From: Gambelia wislizenii
Taxonomy: Eukaryota > Chordata > Lepidosauria > Squamata > Crotaphytidae
Length of the DNA stretch: 64,000 bases
Reading direction: 5' to 3'
Assembly (NCBI GenBank): GCA_030847615.1
Contig: JAUMIR010000001.1
Span: 386,056,687 to 386,120,686, forward strand
Made by a program: the position numbers and the translations under genes. A model generated the notes under the pieces. It was not told the origin of the DNA. It did no database searches and saw nothing but the letters and a program-made list of their open reading frames with translations. Below are positions 1 through 9,578 of this stretch, piece by piece (position 1 is the first letter of the stretch; each line of letters begins with the position of its first letter).

Positions 1-246
1 GATTTGTCCAGATGTTGTGGCCATATTGTTAAACAGGGCAGATTATAGGAAACATGGGATGTGACGCCCTTATTTCAACACCTTCATTGGCTGTTCAGAA
101 GGTCTTTGTAACCATTATTGTATTATTCACTGTCAAGTTGGCCTTGAGTTATGGTCGCTATATGAATGAGACATCAATGAGCCCAAGTCACCAACAGCCG
201 TGCTCAGGGCTGACCAGCAAACTTAAGGCCAGGGCTTCCTTCACTG
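1..246. other. No gene recognised
   Basis: Ordinary mixed-composition DNA. A 77-codon open frame at 54-287 shows no recognisable domain, runs into the neighbouring MITE and is probably chance. Confidence 0.5.
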
Positions 247-471
247 AGGGTGTATCCACACGGCACAGTTACAGCAATCTCATATGACTTTAACTGCCAT
301 GACTCCATCCTATGGAATCTTGGGGTTTGTACCTGGTGAGAGACCTAGAACTCTCTCCTGTAATTTAACGATTTTAAAGAACTTAATAAATCTGAGGATT
401 CCATAGGATGGATTCATAACAGAGTTAAAGCAGTATCAAAGTGTTATAATTCTGTAGCGTGGATACACCCG
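247..471. mobile_element. Palindromic MITE, hAT-like
   Basis: The left end reads GGGTGTATCCACACGGCAC. The reverse complement of the right end reads GGGTGTATCCACGCTACAG, so the two form terminal inverted repeats. Inside, the halves mirror each other: an AACTGCCATGACTCCATCC block on the left and a GGATGGATTCATAACAGAG block on the right. No transposase is present. Further, more worn copies of the family lie at 1340-1420, 25708-25945 and 51748-52600. The hAT label is an inference from terminal style and is not proven. Confidence 0.65.
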
Positions 472-522
472 GAATCAAACTAAGAGTTTGAAGATCCCTA
501 GTAGAACATTTTAAGAACCTCA

Positions 523-1336
523 CCAAATTACAAGGCAGAAAAAATGAAATGCATAGATATAGGATGGGTGATAGCAGTGCATGTGAAAGGGATCTAGGAG
601 TCTTAGTAGACCACAAGCTGAACATGAGCCAGCAGTGTGATGCAGCAGCCAGAAAAGCCAGTGCAATTCTAGGCTGCATCAATAGGAGTATAGTGTTTAA
701 ACTGAGGGAAGTAAAAGCACCACTCTATTCTGCTTTGATCAGACCTCACCTGGAATACTGTGTCCAGTTCTGGGCACTGCAATTCAAGCAGGATATTGAC
801 AAGCTAGAAGCTGCGTCCAGAGGAGGACGACCAAAATGCTGAAAGGTCTGGAAGCCATGCCTTATGACGAGAGGCTTAGGGAGCTGGGTGTGTTTAGCCT
901 GGAGAAGAGAAGATTAAAAGGTGACATGATAGCCATTTTTAAATACTGTATGTCTGTTATAAGTGTTAGTGTTTATGTCTGTATCTGAAACTTTTGAATA
1001 AAATTATATATTAAAATACTGTATTTGAGCAGTTGTTATATTGAGGATGGAGCAAGCTTGTTTTCTGCAGCTCCAGAGACTAGGACACGGACCAATGGAT
1101 TAAAACTACAGGAGAAGAGATTCCACCTAAATATTAGGAAGAACGTCCCGATGGTAAGAGCTGTGCAACAGTGGAACACGCTGCCTCATAGTGTGGTGGA
1201 GTCTCCATCTTTGGAAGTTTTTAAACAGAGGCTGGATGGCCATCTGTTGGTTGTGCTTTGATTGTGTGTTCCTGCATGGCAAAGGGTTGGACTGGATGGC
1301 CCTTGGGGTCTCTTCCAACTATATGAGTCTATGATT
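523..1336 (+). mobile_element. CR1 LINE, 3' part
   Basis: This is the end of a CR1 ORF2. Residues from 549 read as the region after the RT catalytic core (HRYRMGD, CERDLGVLVDHKLN, ALIRPHLEYCVQFW), and 1025-1261 reads as the C-terminus (KRFHLNIRKN, RAVQQWNTLP, FKQRLDGHL). The copy ends with the usual short CR1 3' motif near 1320-1336 (ATGAGTCTATGATTCT). It is 5' truncated, as CR1 copies usually are, and has frame breaks. The ORF is interrupted at about 950-1022 by a tiny insertion flanked by a direct repeat. It is a dead copy. Confidence 0.9.
954..1022 (+). mobile_element. Tiny LINE 3'-end insertion inside CR1
   Basis: About 60 bp ending in GAATAAAATTATATATTA lies between two copies of AAATACTGTA. 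This looks like a severely 5'-truncated retrotransposed tail with an AATAAA signal and a target-site duplication. The tail resembles the A-rich end of the L1 at 16.3 kb, but it is too short to assign firmly. Confidence 0.55.
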
Positions 1337-1339
1337 CTA

Positions 1340-1420
1340 CAAATCCCAGTATTTCTCAGAGCAGAACTATGACAGTTAAAGTGGTACAAAATCACTGCTA
1401 TTGTAGTATAGATACACATG
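1340..1420. mobile_element. Half copy of the palindromic hAT-like MITE
   Basis: Shares the blocks AAATCCCAGTATT, ACAGTTAAAGTGGTA and TGTAGTATAGATACAC with the right half of the MITE at 247-471. Only this half remains, next to the CR1 3' end. Confidence 0.5.
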
Positions 1421-1441
1421 ATTAACTGGAAGCCTCAACTA

Positions 1442-2611
1442 CAGTCGCCCCTCCACATTCGCGAACTTGACATTCGCGGTTTCGATTATTCGCGGTTTTG
1501 CGAGGGCCCCCCCGGGCCCCCACAACAGCGCAACACGGGGCCTCCAGAGGCCCCGTGAAAGCCCTGGGAGGGAGTGGGGAGGGCAGGGGAGACCTCCACG
1601 GGGCCTTCGGAGACCCTCCGGAGGCCCTGCGAAGACCTTGGAAGGGAGGGGGGAGGGCTGGGGAGGCCTCCGCGGGGCCTTCGGAGACCCTCCGGAGGCC
1701 CCACGAAGGCCTGGGGGAGGGCTGGGGAGGCCTCCGTGGGGCCTCCGGAGACGCTCCGGAGGCCCCATGAAGGACTGGTGAGGGAGGGGGGAGGGCCTGG
1801 AGAAGCCTCCGTGGGGCCTAGCTAGGCCCCACGAAGGCCCGGGGAGGGAGGGAGGAGGCTGGGAGAGGCCTCCAAGGGGCCTTGCTAGGCCCCACGAAGG
1901 CCCGGGGAGGGAGGGGGGAGGCTGGGAGAGGCCTCCAAGGGGCCTTGCTAGGCCCCACGAAGGCCCGGGGATGAAGGGGGGAGGCTGGGAGAGGCCTCCA
2001 AGGGGCCTCCGGAGACGCTCCGGAGGCCCCACGAAGGACCGGTGAGGGAGGGGGGAGGGCCTGGAGAAGCCTCCGCGGGACCTAGCTAGGCCCCACGAAG
2101 GCCCGGGGAGGGAGGGGGGAGGGCCCGGAGAGGCCTCCGTGGGGCCTTGCTAGGCCCCACGAAGGCCCGGGGAGGGAGGGGGAAGGCCGGGAGAGGCCTC
2201 CATGGGGCCTCCGGAGACGCTCCGGAGGCCCCATGAAGGCCTGGGGGAGGGCTGTGGAGGCCTCCATGGGGCCTCCGGAGACGCTCCGGAGGCCCCTTAA
2301 GGCCTGGGAGGGAGCGGGGAGGGCCATGAGAGGCCTCCGCGGGGTCTCCGGAGACTCTCCGGAGGCCCCGTTGAGGGCTTGGGCGGGAGGGGGGAGGGCT
2401 GGGGAGGCATCCACGGGGCCTCGGGAGGGTCTCCAGAGGCCCCGGGAAGGCCTAGGAAGGTAGTGGGGAGGCTGGAGGAAGCGACTATGGGGCCTCCAGA
2501 GGCCCCATGGTCGCTATGGTGGGGGAGGGGGAGGGCAGTCGTTATTCGTGGATTTTTTACATTCGCGGGGGTCCGTGGAACGCAACCCCCGCGAATGTGA
2601 AGGGACGACTG
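1442..2611. mobile_element. Tigger-like element filled with a GC-rich minisatellite, copy 1
   Basis: The ends are CAGTCGCCCCTCCACATTCG and, as reverse complement of the right end, CAGTCGTCCCTTCACATTCG. They are flanked by TA on both sides, as expected for a Tc1/mariner-Tigger insertion. Between the ends is an array of roughly fifteen GC-rich units of about 60-75 bp. Many units hold a perfect hairpin with 13-nt arms (GGGGCCTCCGGAG) or a GGGGCCTAGCTAGGCCCC palindrome. There is no transposase. Pro/Gly/Arg-rich open frames appear in all six frames and are artefacts of the repeat. A second copy lies at 18499-19581. Confidence 0.8.
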
Positions 2612-2613
2612 TA

Positions 2614-3028
2614 ATTATCACCCAAATCCTGTGATCAGTTTCCTCCCTTTACTTTGTGCAGTCTGATTAGCATATCCCAGAAGCAGGACCATGATAGCAG
2701 TCTGGAGAATATAAAACTGCTAAGACCTCTCTCACTATTCCTTGCTATTGATCCAGTGGCATAGCCACGAACAAGATGCAGATTGTAAACCCAGATTATC
2801 ACCTTCCCATTATAGTGCTAACTAACATCAGAGGTGAGTTATGAAATAAAGGATGGTGAAATTTCATTGATGTTAATCACCATGAGAGAACTGAAACAGT
2901 CATGCTCTTTATTGGAGAAAATCACTGGTAGACTGAGTTTAGGGGTGGACATGAGTGATATTGCCAGCATTCTCATTGTTGCTGGGCCCCAGTGACTGAG
3001 AGAGCTGCATGGTGGACAGTGAGTGGAA
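2614..3028. other. Unique-looking DNA, no gene seen
   Basis: Intermediate GC content with no repeat family recognised. It separates the two minisatellite-bearing Tigger-like elements. Confidence 0.4.
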
Positions 3029-3030
3029 TA

Positions 3031-3567
3031 CAGTAGCACCCCCGTATCAGTTGATTCACCATCTGCTAATTCGTTTATCTGCAGATGGCGATGCCAGGGG
3101 GTGGACAGAGAAGGGAGGGGAGGAGGAAAGCTCACCTCCTTTCCCCCGTCTCCACGGGGCTTCAGGCAGCGTGGCAGAGCTGGCAAGGGGGTGGATGGGG
3201 GAGGAAGGGAGGAGGAGAGCTTGCCTCCCTTCTCCTCCATGGGTTCTGGCAGTGGGTTCTTGCCTCCTTTCTCCCTTCCCCATGGGGGGGGGGCGTCTGG
3301 TGGTGCAGCAGAGCTGGCAGGCGGTTGGATGGGCAAGGGAGGAAGGAGGAGAGCTCGCCTCCTTTCTCCCTTCTCTGCAGGGCTTCTGGTGGCGGTGGTG
3401 GAGGTGGCAGGCGGATGGACAGGGGAGGGAGGGAGAGAGCTCACCTCCCTTCTCTGCAGGACTTCTGGTGGGCGACAAAGGAAGTCTGGCATTTGCTGTT
3501 ATCCATAGATTTCAGTATCCAGGGGTGGGGGGAGAACCAATTTCCCGTGGATATGGTGGTACTATTG
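3031..3567. mobile_element. Second type of Tigger-like MITE with a 90-bp minisatellite
   Basis: The left end is CAGTAGCACCCCCGTATC. The reverse complement of the right end is CAATAGTACCACCATATC, and TA flanks both. The interior is a few imperfect units of about 90 bp built around GGCAGAGCTGGCAGGC, GGAGGAGAGC and CTCACCTCC blocks. The array is unrelated in sequence to the one at 1.4-2.6 kb. Open frames of 140-217 codons on both strands are repeat artefacts. Confidence 0.65.
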
Positions 3568-3616
3568 TAACATGTAGAACTCTCTAACAAAGGGCCAGGG
3601 AAGCATTAGCCCTCTA

Positions 3617-4259
3617 TGTCATGGTCAGCCAGGACTCTGAGGACTCAGAAGGTGAGGAGGCTGAGCCAGTTGCAGAAGAGCTGGCTGAGTCTGAGTCTAG
3701 CCCTGAAGAACCCAGGGCTCAGCAGCCTAGCCCTCCCCCAGCACAGGGTCCAAGCCTGGGAGACATAGTGGAGCAAGAGCAAGAGGTAGAAGAGCAGGTA
3801 CCTACCTTTAGCCAAAGAAGACCAGAGAGGGCATGGCTTTGTCGTTCCCGGAGATTAAGAGACAGAAGCTCATCAATCACCCTGCAGCTGGGAGTGGGAG
3901 CTGGGCCAACATAAGCAGCTGGGGGACGTTGAGTTCCTTGTTTAAGGCAGTCTGCATTTCCTGGAGGAAGCCTCTGACTTTGACTCTCCTGCCTCTTGGA
4001 ACCTTGCTATCTTGAGACTTCAGATATCTTGACCTTGGACTGCCTTCGTTGACCCACCTGCCGGAATCCTTTCGACCTTGGACTTTCTCTTCATTCTTCG
4101 CTCTCTTTCTCTGTGTACTTCTGACCCTATAGGACTGCTACTGACAACACCAGGTACTGTGCTTTTCAACTGAGTTGTTGCCGAGCCGGGCTGTCTTATC
4201 AGCTATTTGAGTTGGCTTCCCAACAGAACTGCCTGAAAGCCCTTAATTAAGTTGATAAG
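3617..4259 (+). mobile_element. Ty3/Gypsy 5' LTR and leader
   Basis: Starts TGTCATGGTCAGCC, immediately upstream of gag. The start resembles that of the solo LTR at 51909-52543, which begins TGTCATGCCC on its own strand. Both share a Glu/Ser/Pro-rich open stretch near the 5' end (here 3621-3914) and later GACCTTGGACT-type blocks. I could not place the LTR 3' boundary or a primer-binding site with confidence, so LTR and leader are given together. The 97-codon acidic frame has no known domain and may have no protein role. Confidence 0.6.
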
Positions 4260-5147
4260 ATGGCTGAGTCTGCTGTGATTCAGGAACCGTTATCCCAAAA
4301 CCAGCAATTAGCAGCCCAGCTGGCACAATTAACTCAAGGCTTGGCTGCACTACAGAACCGACCCCCACCCCAGTCCCGGGGGAAATCTATCATTACTTTA
4401 CCTGAAAAGTTTTCTGGTGATAGAGCACTATTGGACAGTTTTATAGCAAACTGCAAGCTGCACTTCAAAATCAGAGGGGATGATTTCCCCACGGACACTC
4501 ACAAAATGGCTTTCATTATCAGTCTGTTAGCTGGTCCTGCAAGTAAATGGGCTACTCCCTATCTGAATGAGGATAGTACAGTCCTCAACAGCTTGCAGGA
4601 TTTCGTGCAAGAAATGAGAGCTATCTGGGGTGAGCCTGTAAAAACTGAAACTGCTGAGCACCGGATTAAGACCCTCCAGCAAGGCAAAGGCTCTGTGGTT
4701 GAATATGCCACTGCCTTCCGTCTCATAGCCCAGGACCTGACCTGGAACCAGAGTGCCTTGCAGGCCCAGTTTCGTTGGGGGTTGACAGACCCCATTTTGG
4801 ATGAGCTGGCCCGCTCAGAGCCTCCAGACACCTTAGCTGCCTTGATAACTCAAGCAACACACATAGACTGCCGCCTCTCAGCTCGCAGGCAGGCCAGGCG
4901 TTCCAACCCGCCCTCTTCCCCAGTGATTGCACCCCAGACACCAGCAACTTCCCCTATGGCTGCCCCGCCTGGAGAAGAACCAATGCAGCTGGGAGGGGCT
5001 CGGCCATGGCTCACTGCGGCTGAGAAGGAACAAAGGAGGAGAGAGGGGCTCTGCCTGTATTGTGGTCTCTCGGGGCATTTTACCAGAAATTGCCCAGCCA
5101 AGGGACACCGAGCACCGCCGCTGGGAAACGGGCAGTCCCAGGTGTAG
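4260..5147 (+). CDS. gag: Ty3/Gypsy gag polyprotein
   Basis: A 295-aa open frame encodes a capsid-type Gag, the particle-forming protein of a Ty3/Gypsy retrotransposon. The N-terminus (about 1-45) is rich in Gln and Leu and may be a short coiled coil. The central part (about 50-200) has the retrotransposon-gag pattern: KFSGDRALLDSF, FIISLLAGPASKWA, YATAFRLIAQDL. A single CCHC zinc knuckle (C-x2-C-x4-H-x4-C, residues 265-278, beginning CLYC) should bind RNA. The ATG is the first in frame after the leader. The frame is intact, unlike the downstream genes. Protease lies in the -1 frame and overlaps the gag end, with a GGGAAAC heptamer before the stop. The Gag resembles the Sushi-type lineage from which mammalian PEG10/RTL genes derive. 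That relation is known for the family and inferred here. Domestication is possible but nothing in the window shows it. Confidence 0.85.
   Translation: MAESAVIQEPLSQNQQLAAQLAQLTQGLAALQNRPPPQSRGKSIITLPEKFSGDRALLDSFIANCKLHFKIRGDDFPTDTHKMAFIISLLAGPASKWATPYLNEDSTVLNSLQDFVQEMRAIWGEPVKTETAEHRIKTLQQGKGSVVEYATAFRLIAQDLTWNQSALQAQFRWGLTDPILDELARSEPPDTLAALITQATHIDCRLSARRQARRSNPPSSPVIAPQTPATSPMAAPPGEEPMQLGGARPWLTAAEKEQRRREGLCLYCGLSGHFTRNCPAKGHRAPPLGNGQSQV
5123..5129 (+). promoter_or_regulatory. Candidate -1 ribosomal frameshift site (GGGAAAC)
   Basis: The heptamer is phased exactly as X XXY YYZ on gag codons (G GGA AAC). It lies 16 nt upstream of the gag stop. A -1 slip here enters the open protease frame directly. 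The same heptamer is the known slip site of PEG10. A downstream pseudoknot is needed and was not modelled. Confidence 0.65.
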
Positions 5148-5530
5148 AGCAGGTTTGCCACCTGGGAACGTCCTTGGAACCTGCTACCCCCAGCATGACC
5201 TGCAGCAAAGACCCGTTGTTGGTGGCGGCTAACCTTAGACTGCCTTCCATGGAGCTTGTTCCCCTGGGAGCCATGATAGACTCGGGAGCCTCCAACAATT
5301 TCATGGACTTAGGATTTGCCACCAGTCATCAGATACCACTGGAGGCCCTAGCTGAGCCTAGACCCAAGGGATTGTCGATGGGCGGCTCCTGCAGTCTGGT
5401 CCTGTAACTCACCAGACCCCGTTGTTTCTCTTGGAGATCCAGGGCCACATCGAGGAGATCCAGTTCCTGTTGGCTGAGGTGCCTCACTTCCCTTTGGTCC
5501 TAGGGATGCCCTGGCCTCTCCAAGCATGAT
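5129..5530 (+). pseudogene. pro: Gypsy aspartic protease, frame-broken
   Basis: In the -1 frame relative to gag, the sequence runs open through a retropepsin-type active site, with MIDSGASNNFMDLGFA near 5273-5320. The enzyme would cleave the Gag-Pol polyprotein. Near 5385 the frame is lost and the family's following segment continues in a neighbouring frame (HFPLVLGMPWPL near 5490-5520). The frame then changes back near 5530 ahead of RT. Two indels, or one indel and its compensation, therefore make the copy non-functional after the active-site loop. Gag upstream is intact and RT downstream is truncated. Confidence 0.75.
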
Positions 5531-6058
5531 CCACACATCTCGTGGGCCCGGTGGGAGGTTCTCTACACCTATGAGTTTTGCCAGGAGCACTGTTGGCCGG
5601 AGCGGATCCCGGCAGCCATGGCAACAGATGCCAAGGAGTGCTCAGTAATGCTGCCCGAGAAATACTGGGATTTCGCCGATGTCTATGACAAGAAGGAGGC
5701 GGATCGGCTCCCGCTGCACAGACCGTATGACTGTGCGATTGACTTAATACCTGGGGCCCCGATCCCAGTGGAACGCCTCTACTCCCTCTCAGAGCCTGAG
5801 CTGGCGGCTCTGAGGGATTTCTTGGAAAAGAACCTCAAGAAGGGGTTTATCCGCCCTTCAAAGTCTCCTGCAGGCGCCCCTGTGTTGTTTGTGTGGAAAA
5901 AGCGTGGGGAGTTACGTCTCTGCAATGACTACCGTGCCCTTAACCGGATCATCATCAGGAACCGGTACCCCTTGCCGCTGATCCCAGAACTGCTGGAGCG
6001 GCTCCGCCATGCCAAGGTTTTCACTAAGTTGGACCTCAGAGGGGCCTACAACTTGGTG
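5531..6058 (+). pseudogene. pol: Gypsy reverse transcriptase, N-terminal fragment
   Basis: The open frame covers the pre-RT linker (KYWDFADVYDKKEADRLP) and the start of RT: FIRPSKSPAGAPVLFVWKK, LRLCNDYRALN, NRYPLPLIPELLERL and FTKLDLRGAYNLV. These are the fingers and first palm motif of Ty3/Gypsy RT. The last motif contains the first catalytic Asp. Homology ends at about 6058, before the YxDD motif, so RNase H, integrase and the 3' LTR are absent. A GTGAG sits at the break, but ordinary deletion is a simpler explanation than a splice donor. The frame matches that of protease, as expected for a Pro-Pol fusion. Confidence 0.85.
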
Positions 6059-6059
6059 A

Positions 6060-6423
6060 GTTTTTACACTGCTTACATCTGGGGGTGGGGGTATCTTCAG
6101 TAACAACAGTGAATTTGAGATTTCCAGTGTGTGTGTACACATCCATGCATGCGTGAATATCTGGAGTTCTGAAAGACAAGTGTTATTTATCTATCTGTTA
6201 TTTGTGCAATAATCATACATTCTGTAATGCCATACTTTCCAATTCTCCTGATTGACAGTACCAATTAATCATCTGTTATCCTACTTTTTCAACTGCTTTC
6301 AAAATGTTCCAGTTGCTGTCTCTTCCTTCCACTTTACCACTTTGTCTGCAGCTTACTTCAGTTGCTGCAAAATGAGTTCAAAGTGCAAAAATAGTTTACA
6401 CTCAACTTACCAGGGAGAAGAGG
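6060..6423. other. No gene recognised between Gypsy and the APE-LINE
   Basis: AT-rich DNA with a short TG-rich patch near 6127-6140. It lies between the truncated ends of two retroelements. Confidence 0.4.
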
Positions 6424-7989
6424 AGAGCTGCTTCTGTGTGGGCAACAAGGGCAGCATCATCAGCGAAGAGCAGCTCACAGACTAGATAGTTTAGAGTCTT
6501 AGTGTGAGCCCTCAGACGGCTTAAGTTAAACAAGCTACCATCAGTACGGTGATGTATATAGATGCCGTCGTCTTCTTCAAGCTCTGCCGTAGCCCTTTGG
6601 AGCATCATGCTGAAGAAGATTGTAAATAAAGTTGGCACAAGAACACAACCTTGCTTCACTCCATTAGTTATTAGAAAGGGCTCTGAAAGAGCATCGCCAT
6701 ATCTGACTTGACCACGCTGGCCCTCGTGTAGCAAGATAATCATTTTAAGGAATTTGGGGGGACATCCTAGTCTTTCCAGGATCTGCCACAGACCTATTCT
6801 ACTCAGTGTCAAAGGCTTTGGTGAGATTGACAAATGTTACATAGAGACCCTTGTTCTGCTCCCTACATTTTTCTTGCAATTGTCTAAGGGCAGATACCAT
6901 ATCTGTAGTACTCCTATTGGCTCTGAAGCCACATTGGCTTTCAGGAAGAAGTTCTTCTGCAATAGCAGGAACTAATCTGTTCAGGAGTATCCTTGCAAGG
7001 ATTTTTCCAGCAATAGAGAGTAGTGTTATGCCTCGATAGTTTGAACAATCGGATTTTGCTCCTTTTTTCTTGTACAGGGTGATGATGGCTGCATCTTGGA
7101 GATCTGATGGCAGTTCCCCTTTTTCCCAGCAATTCACAAGGAGTTTGTGGAATTTATTGGGGAGTGCATGACCTCCGTGTTTCCAAACTTCAGGTGGGAT
7201 TCCATCAATCCCAGCTGCCTTGCCGTTTTTCATCTGCTGTATGGCCTTAAGGGTCTCTTCCAAAGTGGGAGCTATGTCCAATTCATTTTTCATTGGTTTT
7301 TGTATCATATGTTGGATAGCTGAGCCTTGGACTACTTGGTTGGCACTAAAGAGACTTTGAAAATGTTCAGCCCAACGATTCAGGATGGAGGCTTTATCAG
7401 TAATTAATGTTTGACCATCTGTACTGTATAAGGAGCTTTGGACCTGATAAGTAGGTCCAAACACTAACTTAAGAGCTTCACAAAATCCTCTATGATCACC
7501 CAGATCTGCACAGTGTTGTGTCTTTTCTGCTATATTGATCCACCACTTGTTCTGAATGTCTCAGAGTTTTTCTTGAAGTTTACTACATGTGAGGTGGAAA
7601 GCTGCTTTTCTTACATGGCAAGTTGGCTGGGGGAGGTATGCCTGGTGAGCAGTTCTCTTCTTTGCCAGCAGCTCCTGGATCTCTTGGTTGTTTTCATCAA
7701 ACCAGTCTTGATTTTTCTTGTGGGAGAACCTGAGGGATTCTTCCGCAGACTGAAGGATACTGTTTTTGATATGTTGCCAAAGCACTGTGGGAGAACGATC
7801 TGTAGGATGATCTTCAAGTTTTGTTTGTAGATTTGCCTGGAAGTTGTCTCTCATGGTAGCTTGTTGAAGATTGTTGACTCGGAGTCTCCTCTTTAAGATG
7901 CCACCTCTCTTAGGTTTGAACTTAAGATGAAGATTTAGTTTGCATCTTACGAGGTGAGGATCTGTTTGACATTCTGCACTGGGCATCAC
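6402..7989 (-). pseudogene. Reverse transcriptase region of LINE copy A
   Basis: Three consecutive minus frames continue the ORF. 7561-7989 is the linker after the endonuclease (DWFDENNQEIQELLAKKR). 6799-7464 is RT fingers and palm (KAAGIDGIPPEVWKHGG, GITLLSIAGKILARILLNRL, ESQCGFRANRSTTDMV, and VTFVNLTKAFDT where VDL is usual). 6424-6833 carries GVKQGCVLVPTLFTIFF and the catalytic FADD block. Frame breaks lie between the three parts. The true homology ends at about 6424. Confidence 0.8.
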
Positions 7990-8061
7990 TCGGGTATGAC
8001 GGACATCGCGAATGTTTCTCTGGTGGACTAGAATATAGTCAATGAGGTGCCAATGTTTGGA

Positions 8062-8676
8062 TCAGGGATGCATCCAGGTTGTCTTCAAGCTGTCTTTCTG
8101 CTGAAAGATAGTGTTTGTAATAGTCAGCTGTTGTTCTGCACAGAACTCTAGCAGGAGGCGTCTGTTGTCATTGCAATTTCCAACACCATGCTTGCCTAAG
8201 ACACCTTTCCAGGCTTCGGAGTTCTTTCCTACTCTGGCATTGAAGTTACCAAGGATAATAATTTTATCTTCTACAGGGACTTTTTGTATGAGTTGGCGTA
8301 GGTCTGTGTAGAATTTGTCTTTCTCTACAGGGTTGGCTTGCATAGTTGGCGCATATATACTAAAGAGAACATGTGGGAGATGTAAGGAAATAATGCGATC
8401 AGAGTGTCCTGTTGGCAAGGTTTCGAGTTTGAAGGCAATGGAGTTTTTAATCATAAAGCCTACTCCTGAAAGATGTTTTTCGGTTTTGGGTTTGCCAGAC
8501 CAGTAAAGTCTGTAGCCGGCGCCGTGTTCTTTAAGGCTGCCTTCCTCATGGAGACGAACTTCATTAAGAGCAGTGATGTCAATATTAAGTTCATGGGCTA
8601 TTAGAGCAGAACGACGCTCAGGCCATCCACTATCTGCAGAGTCTTGCATCGTTCTGATGTTCCAGCATGCAAGCAT
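8062..8676 (-). pseudogene. APE endonuclease domain of LINE copy A
   Basis: The 204-aa frame starts MLACWNIRTMQ and shows the usual APE landmarks in order: ACWNIRT (Asn motif), ITALNEVRLHEEG (Glu motif, where T-E-x-R is usual and N-E-V-R is seen), VLFSIYAP, and IIILGNFNARVG (usually GDFN, so the catalytic Asp is Asn here). It ends at DSLKTTWMHP, before the SDH-type motif. The enzyme would nick target DNA for target-primed reverse transcription. The D-to-N change and the frame break after 8062 suggest an inactive copy. Confidence 0.75.
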
Positions 8677-9554
8677 CAGTTTATTTACACCTTTGGAGGC
8701 CGGTATGTGCCTTTGTTTCTTTGCCTTGGTTTGACCGCATCAGAAGATGCCCCTTGGCTGCGGCTAGCAAACCAGGTAGTTGGGGATGAGTTTTCGTTAG
8801 GCCACCTTTTCTAGGCCCCTCTCCATATGGAGCAAGCAGTGCTCTCCTTAAAAAAGGCTGCTTGGTCATTCATTCAGATGAACAAGACCGTCATCTCCCG
8901 GGTCAGCCTCGAGCAACCAAAGTCCTGAACCACCTGCATGCAGGGTTGGGTCTGCGGCTTCCAGTGCCTCTTTACACCTGCTGTTTCGTCCCTCGCCTAT
9001 CGCTACAGGGCTTTTTTTGGAATTGGATTTGTCCTTCGAGCCTGTGCAATGGATTTTTCTGGTGGAGCGCAGTGTGCACAGAACTGGCCTCACCCTTTAA
9101 ACCAAAGGCTCATCTGCTGTGGCCTTGCAAGCATGGATGGTAGCAGCGAGGTCCTCGCATCATAGGTTTGATTAGAGTTTCCTTCTCTTAGATAGTTGAC
9201 CTTACAGGGTTGGACGAGCATCATCTGCCCGGGTTTGGGATCAGAGTTTTCCTTCTCCTAGGATGGTTGCCATAAGGCTAGAGAGCCCATCCTGCCCTTT
9301 GATGCTCTTTGTCAGATCCTTTGATTTTGACCTGTCTGGCATGGGAGACCCTACCAGTGGCTATTATGCCACCGCCAGCATAGCTCAAAACATCATTCGG
9401 GAATTTACGGCGTTGCATTTGGCTGCAAGGAGCTGGAGCTCCGGGTGGCTGCTTAGGCTTGGTTAGACCGTATTGACTGCAAAACGGCGTTCCCACCCCG
9501 GGAAAGGTGGGGAGTGAGAGCCTGCTGAGGGTCCATTCCAGCAATAGTATATCA

Positions 9555-9578
9555 CACCCCTAACCTCTGTTAGGGGTG
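9555..9578. repeat. Short perfect hairpin at a LINE/L1 boundary
   Basis: Two 10-nt arms (CACCCCTAAC and its complement) enclose a 4-nt loop. It lies in GC-rich sequence where LINE copy A ends and the L1 5' region begins. Function unknown. Confidence 0.5.

Noticed and set aside
1439..2463. Long Pro/Gly/Arg-rich open frames on both strands (up to 197 codons)
   Set aside because: They arise from the GC-rich tandem array, occur in several frames at once and follow the repeat period.
2839..3587. Overlapping frames of 140-217 codons
   Set aside because: They lie in the 90-bp minisatellite on both strands and are compositional.
6050..6070. GTGAG at the end of the RT fragment as a splice donor
   Set aside because: Homology to RT simply stops there. 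There is no acceptor or following exon, and a deletion is simpler.
9555..9578. Hairpin as a bacterial-type terminator
   Set aside because: The window is vertebrate, no T-run follows, and no gene ends there.
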